This document shows positions 45,172-56,686 of a stretch of 64,000 nucleotides of DNA, piece after piece. Under the pieces are notes generated by a model that was not told the DNA's origin, did no database searches, and saw nothing but the letters and a program-made list of their open reading frames with translations. Each line of letters begins with the position of its first letter. Within the stretch, counting starts at the first letter, position 1. The position numbers and the translations under genes were made by a program. Source of the stretch: Botryosphaeria dothidea (taxonomy: Eukaryota; Ascomycota; Dothideomycetes; Botryosphaeriales; Botryosphaeriaceae). The stretch is taken from assembly GCA_011503125.2 (NCBI GenBank), contig WWBZ02000022.1, forward strand, positions 2,976,001-3,040,000, in the 5' to 3' direction.

Positions 45172-47225
45172 TCTCTAGGGCTTCAGTGTCTTCTAAAGCG
45201 CTTGCTGGTTCCCAAGTTGGCCGCGCGTATCCTCTCCACTTAACTTGATAGAGTTTCTGCCGTTTCCGCTGGCCTGGCCGTCTTCCTAGTTTTTCACCTA
45301 AGATAGCTTCAACCCTCTATTCTTCTTCTCTATTAACGAGTATAGCTAGTAGTTAATAATCGTCCTGTTCTTGGCTTGGTAAAGGATCTATTCTAGCTAG
45401 GCGTAAGAGATCGACGTTGAAGACGTTATGTATCCTAGTTAGTACGTCTAGTTTATAGCTATGAGGGCTAATAACCTCGATAACTGTGAACTTTGCTGCT
45501 CGATCATTAAGCTTCCGGCTTAGGCGGTCCGTTCGTATATTCTTAAGATTTAGCTAGACTTTATCCCCTACTTTATACGCTAGTAATAGGTCCCTATGTC
45601 GATTTGCTTAGGTCTCCTAATTCTATTATACGTTCGCTATTGATGCTTCTGCCTATTCGGTTATCTCTTTAATCTTTACCACGATTGCTTCTCCTTTTTA
45701 TATTAGTAATATAGGGTTCGGGACTGGTTAAGGATCCTCGAATAACTATAGTGGCTCGAGGTAGTATCTATGAGAGAGGAAGAAGGGGCTAACACCTATC
45801 GATGAGGATTCTTAGCTATTTATAGCAAGCTCTGTTGCTGGCAACTAGTTAACCTAGTTATCTTACGCGTAGTTAACTATCCGGTAGAGCTTCCTTTCTA
45901 TCTCGGTGTTCGCACGCTCCGTTGATCTATCTGTTTCTGGATAGTAGGCTATTAAGATTCGTCTTTCGATCCTAAGTAATTGGCAAACCCTCTTCTATAG
46001 CTAGCTAATAAATTAGCTTCCCCGGTTAGAGATAATAGCGGTTGGGACTCTATAGTGGCGGTAGAAGCAGCGAATAAATATCCTAGTAACTGTTTCTGCT
46101 TTAATATCCTTACAGGCCTTAAGGATAACTCCTTTACCTAATCGATTAGTAATAACTATAAGTATCCGACATCCTTGGCTCTCGGGTAGCGGTCTAATAA
46201 AGTCGACTAAGATCTCTCTCTACTAACGGTTTGGTACTAGTAACGGCCGTAGTAGTCCTTATTTACGGTCTCTCTAGACTCTAGTCCTTCCGTAGACGTC
46301 ATAGTTACGTACGAATCTACGTATATTAGATACGAAGTTCGGCCAGAAGAACTGTCTTGCGATAAGGGCTATTATTCTAGTGCGTCTAGGATAAACTACT
46401 ATTATTGAATCGTAGAGTATCTAGATTAGCTTGGTTCTTAAAGGCTCGTAGTTTGGTACCTAACGTCTGCTGCGGAATAGCAACTCTCCTTAATTATTTA
46501 AGGAGTAATTAGTAATTAAGAGCTTAACTAGTTCTTCTAAATCGTTTAGTAGCGTTTTTCTACCCTCTCTTACTACTATTATAAGACGTCTATAGTCCGG
46601 ATCCGCTGCTTTTACCTCTTGCCAGAGCTACCGTAAATAGTCTTCGATTAACGTTGCTCCTTATTCGTATACTAGTTCGTCTATAGATCTATCTAATAGT
46701 TCGTCTGCTAGTTTATCTGCTAGTTTATCTGCTTATTCGTCTGCTCCTTGTTCGGTTATAGCTTATCGTCTTATTTGCACTAGTGTTGCTAAAACTCTCT
46801 AATAGTTAGCTTAAATCTTATCTGGGCTTAAGAGTCGTGCGACACGATATTAAAGCCTCTTATTATCTTAAGATACTAGTAAGTCTTAGTCTCTTCGTGT
46901 AAGTGCGTTAGGCTAAGCCCTAAGCTTGCCTAGACGGTAAGTAATAGTAAAGTTAAATTAGCTTAGAATTAGCTGCCATCTTATTTGCCTCTTAGAGAGC
47001 CGTCGGACTATTATAAAGTATTCGAGATTCTTATGGTCCGTAATAATCTTGAATTCTTTTACGCTTCGTAGCTCTATATCCTACTGCTGAAGATACTTAA
47101 TAATCGTAAGGAGCTTCTTATCGTAGATCTCGTAGTTATACTCTGCTGGCGAGTTCTTCTTTAAGAAGTAGGCAACTAGCCGGAGCACTCTATTGTTATC
47201 GTATTAGGATAAAATTATTGCTTTC
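45172..47225 (-). pseudogene. Ty3/gypsy chromovirus pol relic, 5'-truncated
   Basis: Read on the minus strand from 47225 leftward. RNase H comes first ([21 protein letters not shown], then IITDHKNLEYF and FNFTITYRLGKLRA), then the integrase region, and the typical SPHSYKLDVLTRIHNVFNVDLL segment that precedes a chromodomain. The chromodomain follows (LYQVKWRGYARPTWEPASAL). Its last codons continue across the copia insertion to the purine tract and LTR at 39698. Many stops are present, again TAG or TAA at Trp and Gln sites. Gag, protease, most of the reverse transcriptase and the 5' LTR are missing: the element ends abruptly near 47225 in normal-composition DNA. Confidence 0.85.
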
Positions 47226-48925
47226 AACTGAAAATCTATGTACAAGGAGAAAAGGAAAGAGATTCTAGAAAGAGAGGGCGAAGGGTAAATATACCCAGTC
47301 GCTTAGCGCTGGGCCCGTGCCCTAGTGCCTGACCGAGTTATCCTTGGTACAGCTGGGGCCCCTGGTTGCTGTTGAGTATCTACCCAGTTGCCTGGGGTGG
47401 TAGCGCTTGAGGGGCCTGACAAAGGCATCCTGGACTGGACCAGGAGAGCTCTTCTGGGAGGAACTTATCATAGCTGCTATGCTTGGTTCTTGATATCCTC
47501 CTTCTTCTGCCGATTCTGATGACCTCTTCTGCTGCTCTTAATTGTAGTGAAGACGTGGTTTCGATGTGAAACAGATACAATTGGTCTGCAAAGGTGGTGC
47601 TGACCGCCAGAGTATGCAAGAGGGACAAGAGAGTCTCCTTCTTTTCAAGGCTTTCAGCATTTGAAGTGATGGCATGACGTGTTTTGTCCTGGGTTTGGGC
47701 TCTAAGTAGCGACAAGGGTGGTTCCGAAATTCCTCATTTCAACTTCAACAGGGTTAGTTCATAAGTATTTCTCGGCGTGCTGGCTTCACAAGATTGGGAG
47801 AAAAAAGGTATGGTCTTGGAGCCCGACTCGAGTGTGGGAGATATGATCTATCAAACTATGATTCCACATCAAGCACGTAGCTGTCATTCGTGTTAAATCT
47901 TCATATCAAATCTGAGGCGGAGATCGTTCCGATCAGTGAAGTGAGCTACGCGGGAAGTTTGATCAAAGTGATAAGGGAGGAGCCAAGGTCAAAGCGCAGT
48001 GATCACGATCGGGGGGAGCGATACTCACCGTTGGGTATAGCGGTGGCAAAGGGACGTTTGTGATGTAAACAGCGAAGGTTGTTGTTGTTGTCGTGGCCTC
48101 CATACGTGAATAAACACTTAATGGCATACTCCAGCGCATCAGACGAGGATAGGCCTCGGAAAAGAGGAGAATCAAGAGCTTCTGATGCGTTCTCGAAGCT
48201 ACAGAAAGGATGTTTTGTGATATCCTTTGGACCGTCAGGCCGTCAGGCCAGGATCTCCCAACCTTTATGAGCATCTGCGAAAAGATGATGCAGGGCACTT
48301 AAACGTCGAAGTATATCATACACTTGTCGTCGATCATGCACATCATTGTGAGGGCTTCGCTGGCTTTTTTCCGATCTTCGCCTCACTATTGACGAGCTGT
48401 CGGGCTCGTCGCTCGGGCCACAGTAGCTGCAGAAGTAACATCGCTACATCCCTACTCCTGTGCAATCAGCAAACTTGTTTTCTAGTCAGCGTGCAGAATA
48501 GTGAGAAGACGCGGTGGGCCTAAGACGATTTGCTTTTCCATGACGCATTTACACAGCAGCGAGTGAGTGGGTCGCTGTCAATAATCAGGTTTATGTTCGT
48601 GATATGTAGGTTTGTTTTCGTGTGGGATATCAATATATGCCGAAACCCTGCCTGAGTAGAAAAAGCAATACTCCACAGCTATGCCTTGGTTGCCCATCCA
48701 ACTCGGCCTACGTACGTGACCTGTCCATCTCGGCGCCAGGACAGACCATCAAATGCAGAACCGGAACTATCCAAAAAACACAAGCATATCCACATGCGTA
48801 GGAAACATAAGTAAAGAGCACCTCCTCTCAACCCCCTATTCCTTTCTTACCTGACCATACCCAAGGGGTAAGTTCCACACTCAATACGCCACGTACAAAC
48901 CTCACGTGTAACGCTCAAGCTCAGC
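47226..48925. other. right flank of the transposon island, no supported gene
   Basis: Normal-composition sequence. A minus-strand open frame at 47380-47715 (111 codons, no ATG start, basic centre) has no domain I recognise; it may be a remnant of a gene or element. A second frame at 47963-48298 is equally unsupported. The right end is the 3' flank of the checkpoint gene. Confidence 0.4.
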
Positions 48926-51900
48926 TTACAACGCTCTTCCACCACCTGGCCTTCTCCTCATAACCCTGCCCCCGGTGCCCACATCCCCAGCATCCTGCAC
49001 CCTCCCGATCCCCTCCACCACCCTCATCAACTCCACTGCCCCACTTCCATCTCCATCTCCACCGACCTCAACCACCTTTCCGCCCAACCGCTTAATCACT
49101 TCTACCCGCTCCGCCTCGCCCTCTCCGTCTCCCCACACCAACGCCTGGCTGGCCAAAGGAACGGGATCAGTCCAGCGCACCGCAGAGGTCGCCATCATCC
49201 CATCCGCTTCGCCTGGTGCTGTGGCATGGGATGCCGACGCGTTGGCAGTTGTGAAGGAGTTCTGGGCAGACAGCGATGACGGCGCCGACGTGGTCGACGT
49301 GACGGACGGTGCGCGACCGAGCTGACGGCGGTTGCGGCGGTCCTTCCGCGCGACACCGCCGCCGTTGCCAGTGTCGGAACCGGCGGAGCCGGGACGGGCG
49401 GACTGGTTCTGCTTCTTCTGGGCGAGCAACGCGGCCATCGTCGTGTTCAGGGCGGCGGAATCGGCTGGGGGCGGAGCGGGTACAGCGGAGATGGTACTCG
49501 TGGCGGTGGGTGGTTTGGCGATCGAAGTTGGTGGGGTGACGATGGTGTTTGTGTCGGTTCGTGACGGGCGTTGCGGCTCCTTCCGCTGCACCGCCGCCTG
49601 GTCATCTGCACGCGATCTGTCCACCGGTAAGGTTTTACGGGGAGCATTGGCCTCTGACGGGGACAACTCCTGCAAGTGGTTTTGATGGGACAGAGCGTCA
49701 TAGGGAGGGACCGGATCGTCATCCGGTAGCCCCGTCTGGCCGGGTCCGCCGGCGGTCGCGTCTTCTTCGCCGGACGACTCGTACAGCGGCACAGCGCGCT
49801 TGTTCGGATGCCGCTTTCCCGGCTTTCCTGGGTCTGGACGTGAGAAGCTTTGCTTTTGTCCCGCATTAGGGCGATCCGGAGATGCGTCGTTCGATAGTGC
49901 GAGTTTATTGTGACTACCACACTCGCGTAAGACCCTGGTGCACTTGGTCAGCGACTCTTCATGTATGAATGACGTAAGTGCAGCGTCGACACGAACAATT
50001 AGAGGCGATCATGGCAGGCAATACTGCGCGTTCATTGACCCGCCTCCGCAATGGAATAGGCCTCTCTCGGCCGAATTGAACTAATGGCTTACCGTTCTTT
50101 CGTGGAAGGTTCCGCGCTTGCGCTGGTGCTCTCACGAGCCTGCGCTTGCTGCGATGACTCCCGCGATCGCTCGGAAGGCGACTGTAGCAGGTGGGCCTCG
50201 AAGGGTTGACGCGTGCCCGTGGAGATGCAACTCCACAGCCACGACGGTGTTACGACCGGAATCGAGCGATCTAGACAGAACTTGACTTTTGGATTTACGG
50301 GCGAATCAGAGTTGCAGATCAACACAGAGACGCTTTCCTTCAGAATTTCGTCATACGTCGCGCCTAGTGGACACTTGGTTAGTACACTCAACATGTGAGA
50401 GTCAGGACTGACGTACCCATCAGTTTGACAGCTTTGGATACATGTAACCGGTCGTAGTCGGTAAATGAAGTAGACGTGACGACCAAATTGTCAAATTCTA
50501 CATTAGTATTAGCAACAGCGCGCATTGGCAGAAACAGAGGGCTCTCACCAGGGATTGGGATTCGTGGAAAAGGCTTGCAGATGACCTCATCGGTGGGATC
50601 GATAATCTTCTTCTTGTAGAGACAATTCTCTACCCACCATTCATTGACACGCGTCAGACCTTCCGCGACAATCGGGAGGTCCTCGAGCGCATCGCGGGCA
50701 ACGTCTGAAGGTGTAATCAAGAACCCAGCCTCTAATTTCGAATCTTCGTGCGAGCAGAGCTGTTCTGGGGTTAGCGCCAGATACGCTCCGTTCTGATGGA
50801 GATGTTCCTGAAGAATCCCCGTCTGTGTCCTTGTAAGCATAACGATGCCTGGTTTTTCTAGAGCAGTGGTGCAAACCTTGACTCGATCAAACCCGTACAC
50901 GTATATGATCCTGCCCTCGAAAAAGCCTTTATTTCTCTTGGATTGGGGTCTAGGTTCGGCCGAACCGTCCAATTGATCCAGGCCGGTGGTTTTGCGGATT
51001 TCGGTTTTACTCAGGGCAGAGACCACTTGGTTGCTTACCAGGCCGTCGGACTTGAGGTCTTGCCACAAGTCGTCTTCCTCCGGCTTGGTGCTAAAGCTAC
51101 CAGTTGTGATTTCGACCCAAATGGCCGAGCTTTGGCTTCCGAGTTTAGTGCTTGCCGTGCGCCTCAGCTTCCGTTTCCCCTCTCCGTCATCTGCTGCGGC
51201 GATTCGCATACGCTTCCCCAATGGTGTTGTCTCAGCCGGCAGCTTTTTGAAAGCGCCCTTGCCGCGTTCTTCCTGGGGCAATTTGGGGTCGTACAGTTTC
51301 TCGTCAAGTGCCATACGCCGTTCCATGCTGTCGGTGAGCCACTCGAGCGAAACGACCTTGACGTTCCATTGCAATGCGAATTCAAACTTCTTCCCAGCTG
51401 GGACGGCGGCGATAAGGTGGGTCACAGCCTTTGTCAAATCGCCTTGATATGCTCCACCGTGAGCGGTGATGGCGTCTTCGAGATATTTCCGTTGCGATAC
51501 TGATTGACATCAGCGATAGACGCTACGAGACATCCATGGATACTCACAATCCTCGAAGCCGGTAATGCACATGCGCAGATCAGAGAAAGTGGGCACACGA
51601 TGCTCCTCCTCCAGCTTCTCCACATCTGTTCCTCCGCCTTCTAACCACGATCCCCGTACCGCGGCTATCCAAGCAGGTGTGACGACCTTGACATCCGGAC
51701 GCTCTTTGGCAACGTATCTGTATTTTTGGGTATCGATGTTTCCGACGACAAGATGGGTCACGTCCGAGGTGAGGTCATACTTGTGGACAGCACCCATATC
51801 CGTGGCCCATTGGGCAAGCTCATTCTGTGTGGAGGAGAGCGGATTTTAGCGATTACCGACCAACGAAGTGGTGGGACACGGCATACTCTTTGTTCGAGGT

Positions 51901-52038
51901 TGATGGAGGTACAGCACAAGACGACGCGGGCGAGGGGCGACTGCGCCCGAGCTACACATTGTCAGCAGGGCACGTTGAAAATCATAGCAAGGACATAGGC
52001 AGGAACATGAGCATACCCTGATCTGCTTGATCCAGCAT
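48926..52038 (-). CDS. BRCT scaffold protein Dpb11/Rad4(Cut5)/TopBP1 family
   Basis: Nuclear scaffold for replication initiation and the DNA-damage checkpoint; it binds phosphorylated partners through BRCT pairs. Seven exons on the minus strand (52017-52038, 51887-51951, 51548-51824, 50549-51499, 50417-50497, 50093-50363, 48926-49934) give 891 residues with every frame closing. BRCT1 (about 10-95) has LARVVLCCTSINLEQR and VTHLVVGNIDTQKYRY. BRCT2 (110-190) has HGGAYQGDLTKAVTHLIAA and VVSLEWLTDSM. BRCT3 (about 305-410) has RVNEWWVENCLYKKKI. BRCT4 (440-520) has VVTPSWLWSCISTG. The 370-residue tail is disordered, matching fission-yeast Rad4. The first exon codes for only seven residues (MLDQADQ). 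The longer ATG frame from 52151 is rejected, because it puts BRCT1 out of frame. Confidence 0.9.
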
Positions 52039-54113
52039 TCTGGCGTGTGGGGTTGTGCCTCAGCGCTGGCGGCGGGAGCGGGTTGGAGTCGACGTGACGC
52101 AACTCGGGATCTGTCGACGCGTCCGCGACGCGGCCACGTGAAAGGCCGCATACCCTGGTCTTATCGATGGCCAGACCGCAAAAGGCTCAGTCATGCCCCC
52201 GCTTACCCCTGCGCTGCCGCCTGCTCATCGGCCAATCATGCCGGCTACTATGGCCTCGATGGAGACGTAGACGAACCCCCATTGGCTTCAATGGCCGTAA
52301 ATTACAGCGCGCATTTCAGGAACGATACCACAAGCGCCCCCTTCCCCCCTCACTGCAAGCTAATAATTCAACGTTTTGCCAAGCTTCTGCCACCACAGCC
52401 ATTGTCGTCAGATGCAGGAGATCAATCACGGTGGCTCACATTCCCCACACTCTTCCAACTCTAGCAGCAGGAGCAGCCACCACACCAGTGCTTTTCCATC
52501 CTTCGTCCCAAAACGAACGAAGGGGTCCGCGGTCGACGTCAAGCTCACGTCGCGCGATAGCCGGTGGCGGTCAAGATCTCGACAGGCATCGCATTTGTCA
52601 GAGCGCGCAGCGATGGGCGAGGCTGCTACTGCACGAGTCGGCGGCGTGCGGTCCGATGGCTTCATCGATGGGGCCGTTGGAAATTTTTCATCATGCAGAT
52701 ATGGCAGCACCTGCTACTCTGGACCAAAAACGCCTTCCGATCTCCGGAGCTGCTTCGAGAGGACGGGTGCTGTTTCCGCGGCCCCGTTTGGTTGAAGTCG
52801 CGCAGATCTGGCTTGTTTTAGAGAGTTGAGGGCTTGTAGGAAGCGGCCGTATCTGGCCTGGCGCGAGCGATGGCAGAGTCGGGACATGGGCGTGTCCTCG
52901 GCACAGAGATGCTTTGCACACTCCGCACTTCTGTGCGCGCACGTCCCGCCCGGCCTGGCTGTCGCATCATCCTGCCCGGCGTGACGTGGGCCACTCTCAC
53001 GGCACTGTCGCGACGGCGCTTGAGGCTGCTGCTCAGGATGTCCTGGCTGCTTGCAATGCGCAGTGCGCCTGGTGGCTGTTGCGGTCGCCGCTGGCTGCTG
53101 CGGCAACAAACCGCCCTGTCTTGCTTTTGGGCCGTAGCGTGGATAGCCGCGGCCAGCGTGGCTCACGCACTCTGCGCCTCGTAACGGAACCCGGTCGCCG
53201 GCCGGCTCGCAGGGCAGAGTACAGTCGTGTGCGCACTCCCGTAGTTGGCAGCAGGACTCGTGGCCAGACAGTCCAGAAACCAGCAGCCGGAAGCCTCGGA
53301 AGAGCGGCCGCGGCGCGCTGGGGGAGCGTGTTGATCCTTCAGTCGCGGATAGTGAGGTCACCTACCAAGCCGCTCTGGGCTGGCCGCAGGGCACAAGGGA
53401 ATCACGGCCTTATTAGGGAGCGCCGCTGCCGGTCGTATGTGAGGCTAATGAACAGGGAAACTTACAAAGGCCCTCTCATCATCTTGCGACGGTCTGGCGC
53501 TGGGACCGACGCCGCCCCCCAGAGGCCTTCCCCTCCACTTGATCTAGCGATCTTCACGCCGAATTTCCTTTTCCCGCCCGTACATGCCGCAGCCAAAGCT
53601 TCTCTACCCTGCATCGTCATATTGTCCTCTCTGCCTGTTTCCCCGCCAGTCGACTTCAGGCAAGGATCTAACGTCGCGCGCTGTATTTTTCTGCCCGGCC
53701 ACGCATGACACACACAGGCATCGACCCTTGACCGCTTGAAAGGTACGAGAAGCGACTGGCATGTGCATACCCGTCACTTTCTCCGCCGCCGTTTCCAGAT
53801 ATCGGATCTGTAAGTTGTTGCACCATATGCCCTCTCGCAGCCCCATCTTCTGTCTCACGCCGCCCACCCTCTCTTTGCCCACCTGCTCCCTCTCACGCTC
53901 CTCTCCTCTCCTCTCCTCTCCTCTCCTCTCCTTCCCTCCGCGTCGCGCTGTGTGCACTCACGCGTCTCCCACCTTCAACCCGGCCGCCTCTACTTGAAAC
54001 GGCAGCACGCCTCTGTCACCGCCCTTCGCGTCCTTGTCCCTGCTGTCCGCGATTCTTTTCATGCCTGAACGCGCCGCTTTTCTGCACGATTGACGCTCAC
54101 GCCAATCGACATC
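52039..54113. other. 2.1-kb divergent intergenic region
   Basis: Shared upstream region of the BRCT scaffold and the arrestin gene. GC-rich shadow frames exist on both strands, but none has a recognised domain. A CTCTC microsatellite lies at 53899-53932. Confidence 0.45.
53899..53932 (+). repeat. (CTCTC)n microsatellite
   Basis: About seven pyrimidine pentamers 180 bp before the arrestin ATG. A pyrimidine-rich 5' leader is common in filamentous fungi. Confidence 0.85.
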
Positions 54114-56686
54114 ATGACAGAGTATCTCCGAGTCCACACCGAACGCGGCCGCCTGAGTTATTTGCCCGACGAGCCATCATCGCGTAGCAACAGGCATTCC
54201 GTCTGTACCTCGACTCCCTCCGACTACCTCCAGACTCGAGGTCCAATCTTCAACCCTCGCAGCCGACGGCCTCAACGCATACATATTGCCCGCGTACCGC
54301 CAGACTACTCCGTTGCCAAGCGCAAATCAAGACGAGGCCGACCCGTGGTCATAGAAAAGCTGGCGGGCCCACGAGAAAACGCAAAACGCTTTCTTCGATC
54401 TTTCATTGCCTCTCACGGTGAGAAAGTATCGCCGTCTCCCACACGCGCTCCTAGTGTCAGTGCCGGAGACAACGAATCCTCGTCTTCGGCCGAGGGTCAG
54501 CGTGCTCCCAGCAGTGATACCATGCGCACCACCCAACGTCATTCTGTTGGTGGACCAGTAAGCGGCATGATCTCCAGGCCAGTGCTTGCCGAAAACGTGC
54601 GCTCGGCATCGGGTCGATCGACCAGCAGCAGAAAGAGCATGGTTTCTTCCATCACTCAAACCATTCCGGATGAGAAGCCCCTAGCGTCTGGAAATGGAAT
54701 TAGCGTTGGAATCGCACTGGCCGAGCCTGTCCTGTTCCTGCAGGGCTTCGAGCAGAATGGAGACTCAGAAAGAAGTACTGCTATGTTACGAGGAAGCCTG
54801 CATTTGAGGGTAACGAAAAGCGCCAAGATCAAGGCCGTGACCCTCAAGTTCAAGGGCAAAGCTACTACCAAGTGGCCGGAAGGTAATTTCTCCACGTTGG
54901 TTGACGTAATCGCAAAGCTTACAGAATGCAGGCATCCCCCCGAAGAAGACTGAGTTTGAGGAAACAGACCACATAATGAGCCACACCTGGCCCTTCTTCA
55001 ATGCTCAATTCCCAACTGCCGAGCATGGTACCTGCGCAGATCACGTGGAATTGCATGAGAAGAAGGAGAGCAGTCTTCAGGTGCCAATGACTGGCAAGAA
55101 CGGGAAATTATCGTTCGATTTTGACCGCTCCCCTATGAACTCAAGTACCAATCTCAGCTCTAAGGAGGCAAAACGGCTGTCCTTGCAGGTCAATCAATCA
55201 AGAAGTTTTGGAAAGGGAGAATCCTCGACAGGCGGGCCGTCGATCGCTCAAAAAGGCTATCGAACTTTCCAACCTGGCGACTACATCTACAACTTCGAAC
55301 TACCCTTGGATAGCCATTTGCCGGAAACCATCGATGTCGATCTTGGATCTGTCAAATACGAACTCGAAGCGGTGATCGAGCGGTCGGGTGCCTTCAGAGC
55401 CAACCTTGTCGGGACCAAGGAAGTCGTCTTGATCAGAGCACCTTCCGAAGGCTCTCTCGAGCAGGTTGAGCCCATTGCCATTAGTCGAAACTGGGAAGAC
55501 CAGCTGCACTACGACATCGTCATATCAGGAAAATCATTTCCCTTGGGTTCGCAAGTACCGATTGCCTTCAAGCTCACCCCTTTGGCCAAGGTTCAATGCC
55601 ATAGGATAAAAGTGTTCGTCACGGAAAATGTCGAGTACTATTGCAACAACAAGCGAGTCCACAGGATTGAGCCGACAAGAAAAGTCCAGTTGTTTGAGAA
55701 ACGAGCAGATGGGCCAGCAAACAGCACTTTCGCAGGGAGCAGCATGAGGATCATTTCTGGCGGAGGTGTGCCGTATGATCAGAGAGTGGCAGCATCAAGA
55801 GGAGACATGGAGAATGTCACGCTCCAAGATTCGACAAATTTGCTTGGAAACCTGGAGGGCGAAACCAACGTTGGGCCTACAGAGATGGAGTTCAACGTGC
55901 AACTTCCAAGCTGCCACAACCAACGGGAGAAGGAGCAGAAATTGCAAAAGTTGCACTTCGATACCACGTATCAGAACATTCAGGTGCATCATTGGATCAA
56001 GGTATGGTGAATTGCGCAGCTGACCGTGCCGACTATTTACTGACATGTCTCAGATTGTCATGCGCCTGTCGCGACCTGATCAAAACGATCCATCGAAGAG
56101 ACGGCACTTTGAGATCTCCATTGATTCACCTTTCCACATCCTCTCTTGCCGAGCGACCCAGGCGAACACGGCACTGCCGGCATATTCGTCTCCGGAGACA
56201 GGTGAAGGTATCTCCACAATGCCGGAATGTGGATGCCCTGGGGCGCCTGTCCGGCGTGGCTCCCCTGCATCATTCATCCCGACGATCAACGCGCTGAACA
56301 GCGCACGCACGCACAACAATGTTCCCGAGGTACCTAGTCCACAGTTGGCTCGACCGCAGCAGGCCCACATCGGTGGGCCGACAGACCCACGGCTGCAGCG
56401 ACCGATTCACCTGCTGCGCCAACCATCGTTCAATCCGCCGGCTTTCGAGGATGAGGAGCCACCGCCCCCTCTCCAGACTCCGCCACCGCAGTACGAGAGC
56501 ATCGCCAGTCCAACGTCCGGGCTCGCTGACTACTTCACAAGGTTGTCAGACGCGTACGACGAGGACAGCGACGGTGAAGGGCGGAGCGCACGGACTCCGG
56601 GGCGTGTGGATGTGCCACTGACGCCGGGCAGCCGGATCAACCGCAGCATGGACGAACGACGTACCTGGCTGCCGCTGGACAGGTAG
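54114..56686 (+). CDS. alpha-arrestin (ART-family ubiquitin-ligase adaptor)
   Basis: Arrestin-related trafficking adaptor that brings the Rsp5/HulA ubiquitin ligase to plasma-membrane transporters. Three exons (54114-54882, 54932-56001, 56054-56686) give 823 residues. The N-terminal 190 residues are basic, Ser-rich and disordered. The arrestin N-domain begins at VGIALAEPVLFLQGF and continues with RGSLHLRVTKSAKIKAVTLK. The N-domain ends in YRTFQPGDYIYNFELPLDS, and the C-domain has VEYYCNNKRVHRIEP and VQCHRIKVFVTENV. WW-binding motifs are LPAY (about 654-657) and PPQY (about 757-760). The splice restores HHWIKIVMRLSR. The TTG at 54090 is not a likely start; ATG 54114 is the first. The cargo may include transporters such as the permease in this window, but that is not shown. 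Confidence 0.88.

Noticed and set aside
36270..47225. a CRISPR array or other spaced-repeat defence system
   Set aside because: Repeats are LTR pairs and transposon relics; no regular repeat-spacer pattern is present and the host is a eukaryote.
48079..49685. short plus-strand frames over the BRCT tail
   Set aside because: Antisense shadows of the low-complexity C-terminal exon.
51846..52151. ATG at 52151 as the start of the BRCT scaffold
   Set aside because: Its frame joins BRCT1 only through a weaker acceptor; MLDQADQ at 52038 gives correct phase with a normal intron.
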